A stretch of DNA of 64,000 bases from Peronospora farinosa (taxonomy: Eukaryota > Oomycota > Peronosporomycetes > Peronosporales > Peronosporaceae), in contig CANTFK010000001.1 of NCBI GenBank assembly GCA_947646735.1, positions 1-64,000 of the forward strand, given 5' to 3'. Below are positions 53,366 through 64,000 of this stretch, piece by piece (the stretch's first letter is position 1; every line of letters starts with the position of its first letter). Made by a program: the position numbers and the translations under genes. The notes under the pieces were generated by a model. The model did no database searches. It saw only the letters and a program-made list of their open reading frames with translations, and was not told the origin of the DNA.

Positions 53366-54900
53366 TTGTGTCTCAAACCTTGCTGATGATTTGCCTATTG
53401 TATTTTGCTTATCGCTTGCGCCAACCTTTTTCTTCGAAACCTCGTTTTCGGTGCTGTTTTTTCTCTTCGAAGTCAGTTGTTCTTCCTCCTGCTCAACGTT
53501 TCTTCGTCTTTTCATTCTCCCCATTAGCGCCATCATCATCATCTTCTTTTTTCGCGACCGAGAAAGAGCCTCACTACCGCCATGCTCTTCTTCGTTGCCA
53601 TTACCCGTACTATCAGCGGCCGCCGCTGCTGCAGCAGCAGCAGCTCGTCATTTTTTGTTGACGTGAGCTGATACGTGTTGCTGGCAATTAGGGTCGACAC
53701 CTGCGTGCCGGGGTATGTTTTGCTGGAGACTTGGTCGTTTTACGTTCTTCACGTAACTTCGTGTCTGCTTCAGAAGCAGAGGCGTCAAGACTTTCCAAGC
53801 CACTCACTTCCTTGCTCGCAGACGCAGCAGATACAGATGCGACGTGCATGCATTTTCGAGAGTTGCGCGAAGAAAGAGAGGGAGCTGCAGAACCCGTACC
53901 ATCACTGGCAATACCCGGCGTTTTCGGATTCGCGTTGAGGCGCGTTGGGGTGAAAACGATTCAGGGTCAAGAAATTCTTCGTTGGCTGTCTTACTTCTCG
54001 ACGCGTGAGAATCAAAGCAGTGGCCTTCATTGCTTGATCATCGTTCTCGTCTGCGGAACTCTTTTCTACCATGTCGTTATTGCTTTCTCATTGCAAACAG
54101 CTTCGTTCTCTTCTTTACGAGCCGCAGCCTCCCCTCCATTTCCGCTTCAGCGTCCTCGCAAAGTGCAGCAATTCCACACCCTTTCGTCTCGCTTCAGGCC
54201 ACTCGCGATACTCTGCATCTGTCACCACATGCTGACCAAAAAGATAAATCTGTTCTGCAAACTGCATCCACTCAAAAACCACGCCTTCTGCAACTCGATC
54301 CTATATCTTTATCAAGTTCACTTGCTTCTCATCTTTCCCAGCCTATTTCTCTCCATTTGTCAGTGTAAACATGGCTGGATCCATATCTTTTCTCTTTGCC
54401 ACCAACACAATCTTTGACAATAGATCCAGCAACATACTCATTCGTATCGTCTTTAAAACTCGCCATCGCAGTCTCCACCTCGTCCGTCTTCGCTTCGTTC
54501 TTCTTCACCCTATTTTTCTCCACCTCATTCTTCTCCACACTCTCTTCTTTCTCGACAACAATCTGCACAATCTCTTTCTCCTTAATCTCTATCTTTTTCT
54601 CTTTAACCTCCATTTTGTTCTCTTCAATCTCTGTACGCTCTTCCAACTCTCCATTCTTCTTCTCTTCATTCTTCTCTTTTTCTTCCATCATAGGATCCTT
54701 CTTCGCTTATGTTGTCACCTTGACATCAGTAGCAGTACCATCTGTTAAGGAGATGACGTCAGTGTGTCATCACTTGCTGACGATGACACATCACAATTGT
54801 CGAAATCTTCAAATCTTCTTCGAGGTCTCTTCCTCGGTCGTTTTCTCTCTTCTTTCACTCGTTCAATTGCTGGATATATGACGTCTTAACATCTTAATCT
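53324..54900 (-). pseudogene. Lys/Glu-rich decayed ORF series
   Basis: Minus-strand frames: 54,329-54,691 (a 120-codon frame dominated by Glu and Lys, coiled-coil-like), a segment near 54,180 (YREWPEARRKGVELLHFART), one near 53,800-53,920 (Ser/Ala-rich) and 53,324-53,542 (KRRRNVEQEEEQLTSKRKNS). A run of CTG/CAG encodes a homopolymer at about 53,625. Frames change repeatedly, so it is either a dead gene or a low-complexity region; I do not recognise the protein. Confidence 0.35.
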
Positions 54901-55298
54901 TCTTCTTTCAAACTTTCTTTTTCTTCTTCTTGTTCTTCTTCACGTCGTTTTGACGCTTTAAATTGATCCACAAGTGCCGCTAAATCCGACGCAATGAACG
55001 GGTTCAAACAGCAAAAAAAGACTAAATGAAGCCTCTAAAAGAGGTGGTGTTCCCTGCAGTAACAGCTACTGCAAATTCTTTTGGAAGTTGAGGTTGAAGA
55101 TTGCGACTTGCGATTAGTGCGAGCCGTCATCTGATCATGGATGGTCAATGCAAGGGTAGTAGACAAGTTGACTATCAACCATTTATATCGAGATGGTTGG
55201 AGCACAGAGTGTTTGAAGAAAGAGTGGCTAGGAGACAGGTAGACAAAAAGACAAAGCAATCAATATACAGAATCTTATCGCCTTCCTACTGCAACAAG
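54901..55298. other. Flank upstream of element D, no gene seen
   Basis: CT-rich then mixed sequence; small frames only. Confidence 0.4.
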
Positions 55299-55757
55299 TG
55301 TAACGGGGCGAGCCCGTTACATAATATTGACACTTATATGAAGTGTCAATAAAATATTATTATAACTAATAATATTTGACAATATTACCTTCTCTTATAA
55401 TATTGTTCCTAGATCTCCTTGAAGTTGGAGATGCCCTCTCATTGGTTGATATGGGCCATCATATCAACCAACGCGCTGACCAATGACCGATGGACGCGCG
55501 CAATGAGTGGAGGGCAAGTTGTCAACATACATAGTTGTAGTTTAATATAGTTAACATAGGTTATAACAGATTAGTTTTATTAAGATAGTTAACTATATTA
55601 AATACAGTTTTCTTTTCCCCTACTTCTAAGCCTTTGTTTAGAAGTAAAGCTTCCTCTGCCTCTTGTGTAAGAGAGGTAATTGAGGCACCTGCTTTCACTG
55701 TAATCAGTGAAAGTAGGCTATACTGTAATCAGTATAGTCGGAGGGTGCCCCATTACA
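55299..55757 (+). repeat. 5' LTR of element D
   Basis: Starts TGTAACGGGGCGAGCCCG and ends CCCCATTACA. Contains hairpins such as TGACACTT/AAGTGTCA, GGTTGATATG/CATATCAACC and CTTTCACTG/CAGTGAAAG. Confidence 0.92.
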
Positions 55758-55759
55758 CC

Positions 55760-55778
55760 TGGTAGCACTTCGTGGTCC
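55760..55778 (+). other. Primer-binding site of element D
   Basis: TGGTAGCACTTCGTGGTCC, two bases after the LTR; same position and almost the same sequence as in C. Confidence 0.75.
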
Positions 55779-55804
55779 GTTCAGCGACCACCGCACCACC
55801 CGCT

Positions 55805-56673
55805 ATGGAATCAGCGGGTGATGAACGTCATCACGCAACGCGTGATGATTTCCGCCATTTGAGTGACCTCGAATGGAATGCGGTTCAGCGTATGGCTGAA
55901 ACCATCGGCAACCCTGCCGTTGGTGCCATGTTGCTCTCTCTTAGCGGAGACGACCAACATGCAACCATCGCCAAGTTCATACAACATGAACTTGACGAAG
56001 TTGTAAAGAAACTCACCTTGTTAGAGAAGCAAGGTTCTCAACAGGTTGAACTGTTGAGAGAACAAGGCGCTCAACAAGCTGACTTGTTGATGCAGCAGGG
56101 TGCTCAACAGTATGAACTGTTGAGACAACAGCAGGCTAGTGCTGTTTCTCCTGGGTCGGCGTATACACGTCGACCCGAGTCCTTGAAGATGATGTCTCCA
56201 AGTACAAGGCAGTCGAAAGCGACTCCTTGTTGAGATGGTTCGTCGAGCTCGACGATGCCATTGAGGCTCGTCGCATCGATGACGATGCGATGAAGGTCAA
56301 GTTCGCCATGTCGAACTTGGCAGGACGTGCCAAAGCTTGGGCCTTAGGGCTCAAACTGCACGACCCATACGTTTTCCCAACGTATGACGTCTTCAAGGCG
56401 CGGATCAAACACACGTTTGAACCGCCTCGCGCCGAATTCAGGGCTCGGGCTGAGCTCCTGGATTTGAAACAGGGTAAGCGTGATATACACGCTTACGCCC
56501 AACACGTACGATACCTCGTTAGCTGTATCGTACTGAACCCAATCGATGAACACACGCAGGTTACTGTGTTCATCAAGGGTCTGACAGATGGTCCTGTCAA
56601 GACCCACCTGTTCCGCTTGGAGCTAGAATCGCTGGATCAAGCGATCTCTGCAGCGGAACAGGAGGACCTTTAG
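55805..56673 (+). pseudogene. Gag of element D
   Basis: Most plausible start is the ATG at 55,805 (MESAGDERHH); the upstream ATG at 55,772 lies in the primer-binding site. Residues about 85-120 form Gln-rich coiled repeats (LLEKQGSQQVELLREQGAQQ). A one-base frameshift near 56,190 separates this from the capsid part (LLRWFVELDDAIEARRI, GRAKAWALGLKLHDP, QHVRYLVSCIVLNPIDEHTQ). A second one-base frameshift near 56,670 leads into the zinc-knuckle frame. Confidence 0.88.
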
Positions 56674-56674
56674 C

Positions 56675-56998
56675 ATGCAACAGGCTCACGTCCACTCGGG
56701 GTCCTATCGTCCACCGAGACGACAGGAGGGCGGAGGTCCAGAACCAATGGACCTCTCCTATGTAGAGAGCGAGCGACCTCGCTCTCCAGGGTACAAGCGA
56801 TTGCAAAAGTGCAATCGCTGTCAGAAGTTGGGCCACTACGCTTATGAGTGTAGTGCCCCACGCCCAGTGTTGGGAGTGACGATCGACCGTCTGCCAAGAA
56901 GGGCCAGAGACGTGGGTCCCACGTTGCTGCGAAATCGCAACAACGTGGTGGACCATAAAAAAACGGTCGGGTTCAGTAGGGGCGGAGCGCCATACTGA
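56675..56998 (+). pseudogene. Gag zinc-knuckle region of element D
   Basis: Contains EPMDLSYVESERPRSPGYKR and a single CCHC knuckle, CNRCQKLGHYAYEC (about 56,812-56,855), which binds element RNA. It is in a third reading frame relative to the capsid and the protease and ends in TGA. Confidence 0.85.
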
Positions 56999-57089
56999 TC
57001 CAGCAACGTCAAGAGAGTTCGCGGGACTCTTGACGAAGGTTGCTCCCAACACACAGTCACTGTGTGTTGCCGCTCCCAGTGATGAGGTA

Positions 57090-60000
57090 TCCCTCATCAC
57101 ATTGAAGATCGAAGTGACAAAGAACATGTCACTTCGCGCCCTAGTTGATTGTGGGGCTTCGAACAACTTTGTTTGACGCCAATCGCTAGATAATCGTAGG
57201 CTCAAATATGTTGAGCGCGAGACCCCTCCAACGAGGATGACGGTGCGCCTTGCAACTGGCGCATCCGTAACAGTAAAGAAACGTGTAGTGGGAATTCACT
57301 ACACCCTTGAAGGCAAAAAGTACGATGATGATTTCATCGTACTTGATCTGGATGACAAATTTGATGTCATCCTAGGATTACCATGGCTCAGAAGGTACGA
57401 GCCATGGGTCAGCTGGCAGCATCGAACCGTGAAGATGCCTGCCGCTTGTTCATCAGATGGCCATCTGATGAATGTCTTGGAGCGTTCACAAGCGTGTGAA
57501 TGTACTACGAGTGAGTGTGATGGCCTCACTTGTGGTTCGGTCGTTAGTACGACTGCACAAGAACTCAGCGTGACAGACAGTCACGCTGTGGAGCAAGCTG
57601 CCGGCGGCTGTGCACAAGCACAGGAAGCGCCGAAGGTCCACCACTCGAATAAGTCGAGTGGACCGGGACATGAATGCTCGCCTATAGGGCAGCATTCACC
57701 GAAGAGTAAACCGGTTGCCCAGAAGCGGCAACACGGTAATCCTAGATCAACTGGAGAGTTGATCGTAGAGGATCTCGCTGTGGTTGCGCCACCACAGCTA
57801 GAGGAAGTCGATGGAACAGGTTCCATCGAGCCTGCGGGAATAAGTCCCCAGGAAATGATCACTGAGGGAATAAGTCCCCAGTGCCCTGAGGGAATAAGTC
57901 CCCAGGAAGTAACCGAGACGTTAAACGTCTTGGTTAATGACGGATCAAACGTGGGCGCTTATACGCTTGATCTGATCGCGCCTCCGAAGTTAACTTCGGA
58001 GATAACTCAGTTGCCTACGCTAGAACCTAAAAGGTTCTTGCGTGATCTGCGTAGTGGCAAAGTCAAGCAGATCTGTGTGCTCGTCGCAGAGGACGAGTAC
58101 ATGACTGACATTCGGTCAGCAACAGTTTTTGCCGAGAACGAACGGGTTCTCAGCAGCTCATCAATGAACGAGAGTGTCCTTGATGAGAAGACTCGGATTG
58201 AACGATATACATCGCAATCCTGGGAGTCGCTGAAGTCAAATCCTTTGTATAAGGATTTGGTCGAATTCAAGGATGTATTCCCTGAATCCGTTCCGTGCGA
58301 GTTACCTAAGGATAAAGGTACTCGACACGAGATCGACCTTGTTCCTGGCACAAAATATTGTGTCATGAAGCAGTGGCCACTGCCTCGGGAACAGGTCGAG
58401 GCGATCGACAAGTTCTTTGCCGATCGCCTAGCAGCGGGCCATGTGAGTGAGTCAACTTCACCTCACAGCTCTCCGACCTTCTGTGTGCGCAAGGCCACAG
58501 GAGGGTGGCGGATAGTGCACGCGTTCAATAAGTTGAACGCTGCAACGATACCGGCGCAAACGCCGATACCGAGAAAGGACGTAATCATAGATGGTATGTC
58601 TAAGAGTACCATCTTTTCGTCCATGGATCTGATGGATGGTTTCTATCAGATCCTAATGCGTGAACGGAACATCCCGTACACAGCAGTGAGCACTCCCAGT
58701 GGTATGCTCTGGGAATGGTTGGTGATGCCGCAAAGGCTTAGTAATGCACCAGCCACAGTCAATAGATGTGTTTCACATCTATTGAGACCGGTGCGCGAAT
58801 TCGCACCGAGTTACTTCGATGATGTGTTCGTCCATAGTCGGGCTATGGACGGGAAAACAGACGTGGAGGTCCATAGACTCCACGTCCGTAAGGTTCTTAC
58901 ACTTATGCGAGAGCATAAGTTGTACGCCAACCTCAAGAAGTGTATATTCGCAGCTAGCGAAATACCACTTCTTGGGTGCATCGTCGGAAAGAACGGCGTA
59001 CGCCCTGATCCAGAAAAGATCAAGGCGATCACCGACTGGCCAGTGCCAGTAGATGTCAAGGGACTAAGTAAGTTCCTTGGGCTAGCGGCGTACTTGCACA
59101 AGTACTCGCGCAATTACGCCGAAATGACAGTACATCTTTCTTGTTTACTCAAGAAAAATGTAAAGTGGAACTGGAACGCTGATTGTCAGCGTTCCTTTGA
59201 ACGTATCAAGCAAAGCTTGATGCAATCGCCAGTGTTGGCGATTGCCGATCAAGACAGACCATTTCATGTGGTCTGTGACGCCAGTGATTTTGCAATCGGC
59301 TGCGCACTGATGCAATATGATACAGACGGCGCCGAGCGTGTCGTCTGTTATCAATCGCGGCAGCTGCAACCGGCTGAGCGCAATTACCCGGTGCATGACA
59401 AGGAACTCCTTGCCATGAAGTATGCACTGGCTAAGTTTCGCGTCTATCTCTTAGGAGATAGACCGTTCATTGTATATACAGACCATGCGTCACTACGCAC
59501 GGCTGTAAATAGTCCACGCCTCTCGCAACGAATGGCGAGATGGTTGTCATTCTTCGCGGAGTACAACTTCTCCGTGGAGTATAATCCGGGACGACTTAAC
59601 GTCGTCGCCGATGCCCTCTCACGTCGGCCTGACCTAGAGCCGACTGTGCAATCCGACAGTGATGTGAACACCACTGTCGCCACGCTGAGTACCAGCGTCT
59701 TGTTGTCGAGTTTACTCGACGACATTAGAAGGGCGTGCGCACAAGATAATGATCTTGTACGCCTGATGGAGTACCTCAAGGACCCATCCACGCAAGCTAA
59801 GAAGCGCTTGCCTGCCATGTATCGATCTTCTCTAGATCGATATACCCAGCGGGACGGCTTACTGTACTACACAGCCGTCAACAACGACACGCCTCGTGTC
59901 GTTGTACCGCCACAACATGATCTCAGGTTACGGATCATGTTTGAATGTCACGATGCACCAATAAGTGGGCATCGCGGCCGTGAGAAAACTTACCTCACGG

Positions 60001-60308
60001 TCAGTCGCGACTTTTACTGGCCACGCCAGTATAAGTTTGTGCGCAAGTACGTGCGTGCTTGCGAGGTGTGTCAACGAGTGAAGCCTAGTCCTTCACTCCG
60101 TGCACCATTGCAGCCTCTACCTGTTCCGGCAGAGTGCTGGGAGTCCGTATCAATGGACTTCGTCTTTGGGTTTCCCAAAGACGCTCACGGGAATAATGGT
60201 ATTCTCGTGTTTGTAGACAGGTTCAACAAGATGGTACATCTTGTTGCTGTACCTGAGTCGATCACAGCAGAGGGCTGTGCTCGAGTGTTTATCGATACAA
60301 TCTTTTGA
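57090..60308 (+). pseudogene. Protease, RT, RNase H and N-terminal integrase of element D
   Basis: Protease: VDCGASNNFV (about 57,144) followed by a TGA where Arg is expected, then VILGLPWLRRYEPWVSW (about 57,369). A spacer with three GGGAATAAGTCCCCAG repeats (57,837-57,905) precedes RT. RT: WRIVHAFNKLNAATIPAQTP, SMDLMDGFYQI (about 58,619), VMPQRLSNAPATVNR and YFDDVF (about 58,811). RNase H: VVCDASDFAIGCALMQYD, HDKELLAMKYAL, YTDHASLRTAV. Integrase H2C2: ECHDAPISGHRGREKTY to ACEVC (59,943-60,076), then the first DDE Asp in MDFVFGF. The TGA at 60,306 stands where an Arg codon is expected; the frame continues beyond it. Confidence 0.92.
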
Positions 60309-61880
60309 TTGCACGGTTTACCCCGTGAACTTGTGTCCGATAGGGACCCCCGGTTCACGGCTGAGTTTTGGCGTTCCGTGTTCCAAACACTTGGAACACG
60401 GCTCACAATGTCTACTTCTGACCATCCAGAAACCGATGGTCAGACTGAACGCGCCAATCGCATCCTCGAAGAGATTCTTCGAGGGTACGTCCACTCGTTT
60501 ACGAGTTGGAGTGAGTTCTTGTCGATGGTCGAATTCGCCATCAACAACTCCGTGCATGCGTCTACGACGCATACACCGTTCTACGTGAATGGCCTTCGCC
60601 ATCCACGTGTCCCCGCCTTAGTAGAGGATGACTCTAATTCAAGGGGGGGAGGAACTCGCTCGAGCGAGAACCAATCTGGCTCTTGCTCATCACGCGACGA
60701 CGTTATGGTCGACGCGAAAGTAACCGAAGTCGTACCATTCGACTTCGGTGAAGAAGAAGAAAGTAAGAGCGATGACGCTCTTACTGATAACGATGCTGAA
60801 GATATCAGCATCGTTCGAGGTATCACAAGTGAGAACAGTAATGTTCTCACTGAATTAGTAACCGATATCTCTGCAGTGCACTCACAATGCACTGCAGCCA
60901 AAAGCAACGAGTTAGCTGAGGATTTCCTGCTGACTCGTGAAGCGGTAGTCCGTTTCGTGCAAGACTCCATCGCGGAAGCGGTGGATAAGCAAAAACGAAA
61001 CGCAGACAATAATGGAAGGGCAAATGCTCAAACATTTATTGAAGGTGATTTAGTTTTACTGTCAACAGTAAACCTACCTAAACATGTAGTGACTAACGTG
61101 GGCAGCAATAAATTGTTGCCCAAGTACATCGGCCCGTTTCGTGTATTGCGCCGCCTAGGCAACGCATACACGATCGAGTTGCCACGCAGGATGCGTACGC
61201 ATCCTACGTTTTACGTGGGACGTCTTCGTCCGTACGTTCAGTACGCGGCTTCTTCGAACGACGAAGATAGCCATTACTCTCAAGAATCCCCTTCAGATTC
61301 TTGTTGTCACGAACCAGATTCGATATCTGGTCGTGTAGAGATGAGATCTTCCCATGATATTGGAAGATCTCCTGACGAGCTGTCGCCAGCTCGTTACTCA
61401 GAGAATGAAGCCGCCGTTCGTTCTCCAATAGTGCGACAGCATTGTTCGCCCGAGACCTCTCATGGTCAAACCCAAGCTGTCGCACAATGTCCTCTAAGCG
61501 GCGACGCTTATCCCGTTCGTGATCAACATCACAACGGAGCCCACGAGTTACACGGGCAGACCCGTCTAACTCAGCAGCCAAGTCCGATGAAAGAATCGGA
61601 CAGGGTTTTCCCTCCACCATCGCATCCGCTGGTGGACTCCCATGGTGGGAAGCGCTTCCTCGTGGAACGCTTACTAAAGCACCGCGAGGTGAAGGGACGT
61701 CGGACGAGTTATCTCGTCCGGTGGCGTGGCTATCCGCCTTCGGCGGATAGCTGGGAACCTCGGGCCCAACTGATGGCCGACGTTCCCGGCCTTGTCGAAC
61801 AGTACGACAAGGGGCACCCGATGGTGAAGGGCCATCGGAAAACGAGCGCCCAGCGCGCTCGTAAAGGGATTGCAAAGTAG
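60309..61880 (+). pseudogene. C-terminal integrase and chromodomain of element D
   Basis: Continues the pol frame after the TGA. DDE: Asp in LVSDRDPRFTAEFW and Glu in TDGQTERANRILEEI. GPF module: LLPKYIGPFRVLRRLGNAYT (about 61,108). A low-complexity linker of about 130 residues follows, then the chromodomain (FLVERLLKHREVKGRRTSYL, VRWRGYPPSADSWEPR, about 61,650-61,770). The linker and chromodomain are overlapped on the other strand by the antisense ORF. Confidence 0.9.
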
Positions 61881-62970
61881 CAATCCCTTCACGCATCTCA
61901 GAAGAGATGCGAGCCCTCCATCAGGGCTCAGTAAGGAGGTACGCCTCCTTAGGCGCTCTTGACGAGGTGCTCAGGAACCCCGGGCATGGGTCGCCCCAAG
62001 AGAGGCATAACAGGCCTGCCTCTCTAGATAACTGGTGCAAACGATAGCATGCACCGGAAGTACTTCGTTTCTCAAACTTATTGCGGCTAGCATAAAGTCT
62101 TTGAAACCAAGCCTCTTTCCTAACGTTTAAAACGTTGGTGATAAACGCGTTCCAAGATTGGAGGAACGCGTCGGCCTCACGCTTCTTGTGTGGGCCATAC
62201 CATCGATGTTCAAGGAACACATCGATGTAATAGTCGTTCTCAGTGCGAAAGTTCTTCGCACTGGCGTCAAGGCCATGAAGCTTTGACGCATCAAACAACG
62301 GTATGGGGAAGCGTTCGCTGGTCTTTCCAGACCAACGATCAAGCAGATGCTTAGGTAGCATCCATGGTTTGCGATCAGGAGCAAGACGCAATACGTTGCG
62401 GTCTAAAGCCTCCTGCGTGGTGTCAACAGAAGTACCGACACCACGAGCATTAGTGTCAACAGAAGTACCGACACTATGATTATTGATGTCAGTAGAAGCA
62501 CTGACATCACCCTTACGGTCCCCACCCGAGTCACTATCCTTCGACTCGTTTGGCGAGTTGTCTGATTCATCAGACGACCCGAACATTTCACGGTACATTG
62601 ATTCACTCAATGTACCACGATCCCTCTTCGTAGCATTAGACGACGAGGTATCACCCCGGGGAGAGCCCGGGAGTGGAGTAGGTGACTTTGAGCCGGATGC
62701 GTCATCCGACTCACCAGAGTAGTCAACGACTAACTCTGGGTCAACATCTTCACGCGGCGAAGCGCTACGTGAACCTGCAACAGGCGTTGCAGGCTGATGT
62801 TGACTTCCAGCAGACACTAATGTGTCTGCTGGCTGAGGCTGTGAAGCCTCAGTAGCGGCTGCACACAGGCGTGCAGCCGAGCTCTCGGCTGCCTTAGCAG
62901 CGATGCGCATTGACTTTGTCATAGCGTAATTGTTGAATGAAAGGAAATTCAACAAGTTCTCCTTTCCCAT
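61204..62970 (-). CDS. Antisense ORF of element D, one internal TGA
   Basis: From the ATG at 62,970 (MGKENLLNFLSF) the minus strand is open to 61,921, where a TGA interrupts, and the same frame then continues to 61,204: 589 codons in all. The first about 190 residues are Ser/Asp-rich and disordered; about 220-350 is a compact Trp-rich segment (WMLPKHLLDRWSGKTSERFP, FLEHRWYGPHKKREADAFL, SWNAFITNVLNVRKEAWFQR). The last part is a coiled coil (ALLENERRLHSLSNELATAR, SLHDQISNLVRDNKNLKGIL) with a basic end (RRSKKPRTER). Between 61,921 and 62,970 it is the only substantial frame on either strand. Function unknown; extra antisense ORFs are known from some plant Gypsy elements. Confidence 0.6.
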
Positions 62971-63004
62971 AGTCACTAAACAGTCACTAATGTGACTGTT
63001 GGTT

Positions 63005-63016
63005 AAGGGGGGGTGA
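63005..63016 (+). other. Polypurine tract of element D
   Basis: AAGGGGGGGTGA directly before the 3' LTR; primes plus-strand synthesis. Element C has AGGGGGTGA at the same place. Confidence 0.8.
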
Positions 63017-63473
63017 TGTAACGGGGCGAGCCCGTTACATAATATTGACACTTATATGAAGTGTCAATAAAATATTATTATAACTAATAATATTTGACAA
63101 TATTACCTTCTCTTATAATATTGTTCCTAGATCTCCTTGAAGTTGGAGATGCCCTCTCATTGGTTGATATGGGCCATCATATCAACCAACGCGCTGACCA
63201 ATGACCGATGGACGCGCGCAATGAGTGGAGGGCAAGTTGTCGACATACATAGTTGTAGTTTAATATAGTTAACATAGGTTATAACAGATTAGTTTTATTA
63301 AGATAGTTAACTATATTAAGTACAGTTTTCTTTTCTTCTACTTCTAAGCGTTTGTTTAGTTGATAAGCTTCCTCTGCTCACGTGTACGTGAGGTTTTGAG
63401 GCACCTGCTTTCACTGTAATCAGTGAAAGTAGACTATACTGTAATCAGTATCGTCGGAGGGTGCTCCGTTACA
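63017..63473 (+). repeat. 3' LTR of element D
   Basis: 457 bp, TGTAACGGGG to GCTCCGTTACA. It differs from the 5' LTR in a cluster around 63,355-63,400, where it resembles the solo LTR at 40,028 (CTGCTCACGTGTACGTGAGG) more than its partner, suggesting gene conversion or recombination among copies. Confidence 0.92.
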
Positions 63474-64000
63474 TTTAGTAAATTTTAGACTGAGCTATAT
63501 TTAATGAATTATAATTAAATATAAACTTAAAACTACTATTTGGCAATATATGTATATAGATCGGATACGCGACTCTATAGAAGTTTATCCTGTCGCCTGA
63601 GCTTAAATCGAGATTTAAACTTTCGACTGACGTCCTTCTGAGACGTCGCGATGCCTAGCTTCAACTAGCGTCATCCCTTCCCATGTGAATTCATCAATGG
63701 ACATCACATTCACGAGGGTGGACCACATTTGTGTATCGCACCCAAGTGACAAGTAAAAAGTAATCATGATACTTTTATACCAAACATTAAGAATATTACT
63801 TAATGTTTACGTGTAACTAGATGCCCTGTTACACAATTGCATAATGAAAGAAATGTCTAAACATGGCTACAATTGCATACTCCAAAAACCTCCCATTAAT
63901 CAATTTCAGGCTAAAGTTCATGAATGTTGTATCTACAAATCTGTGTTGGCAACCTGCACGCAAGGAGGGAGACCAGATATTCCGTACTAACGTTTTCAGT
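63474..64000. other. Flank of element D, partly LTR-like
   Basis: No gene. The first about 360 bp have hairpins in the style of the C/D LTRs: AAACATTAAG/CTTAATGTTT at about 63,783-63,810 and GTGTAAC/GTTACAC at about 63,811-63,834. The latter gives a GTTACA end like those LTRs. It may be the tail of another LTR into which D inserted. From 63,840 on nothing is recognised. Confidence 0.4.

Larger units (their letters stand above)
55299..63473 (+). mobile_element. Gypsy LTR retrotransposon D, nearly complete
   Basis: 8.2 kb with both LTRs (459 and 457 bp), primer-binding site, gag, protease, RT, RNase H, integrase, chromodomain and polypurine tract. Related to element C. Flanks ACAAG and TTTAG show no target duplication, so one end may have recombined. 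Only a few lesions: two gag frameshifts and in-frame TGAs at about 57,174 and 60,306. The whole element is saturated with short inverted repeats and has an antisense ORF at the 3' end. Confidence 0.93.

Noticed and set aside
1..64000. tRNA, rRNA or other structured RNA genes
   Set aside because: No cloverleaf with conserved A/B boxes and no rRNA-like sequence was recognised by eye; primer-binding sites only pair with tRNA ends. A covariance-model scan was not possible.

Overview
The window looks like repeat-rich accessory DNA from an oomycete of the Peronosporales (a Phytophthora or downy-mildew type genome). Three things point there: Ty3/Gypsy LTR retrotransposons with chromodomains, one family carrying a second RNase H domain; a secreted two-module WY/LWY effector with an EER-type motif and an oomycete-style initiator upstream; and a compact gene with a single 72-nt intron. 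The species cannot be fixed from the sequence.

Bases 1-38,300 are almost entirely retrotransposons. Element A (1-8,099, +, 5' end outside the window) and element B (8,790-14,168, +, truncated) belong to one Gypsy family. Its LTRs begin TGTGGTGAA and end TTCACCACA, and its primer-binding site starts TGGTGCGCG. The block 1-12,138 recurs in reverse orientation at 23,307-36,312 at very high identity, so the region is an inverted duplication with arms of at least 12-13 kb. The spacer holds the 3' part of B, a lone minus-strand LTR, a coiled-coil ORF fragment and element C, a second Gypsy family (15,769-23,306). The inner edge of the right arm cuts through C's 3' LTR. The right-arm copy A' (27,347-37,954, -) has both LTRs.

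Bases 38,300-46,200 hold no supported gene. They contain two solo LTRs of the C/D lineage, a microsatellite, a zone full of short palindromes around a CCGTCG-NNN-CGACGG motif, and two hAT-type elements in opposite orientation, each with a perfect 8-bp target duplication.

Bases 46,200-55,300 form the gene island: a 524-aa calcineurin-like phosphoesterase/5'-nucleotidase family gene; the LWY effector gene (48,997-50,283); an overlapping ORF in another frame encoding a Pro/Ala tract and 44-residue repeats; and two decayed genes.

Element D (55,299-63,473, +) is a near-complete Gypsy element of the same lineage as C. It has a long antisense ORF at its 3' end and is packed, coding sequence included, with short perfect inverted repeats roughly every 25-45 bp. 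That hairpin density, shared by C, by their LTRs and by the 40.5-42.6 kb zone, together with the antisense ORF, is the strongest candidate for something undescribed here.
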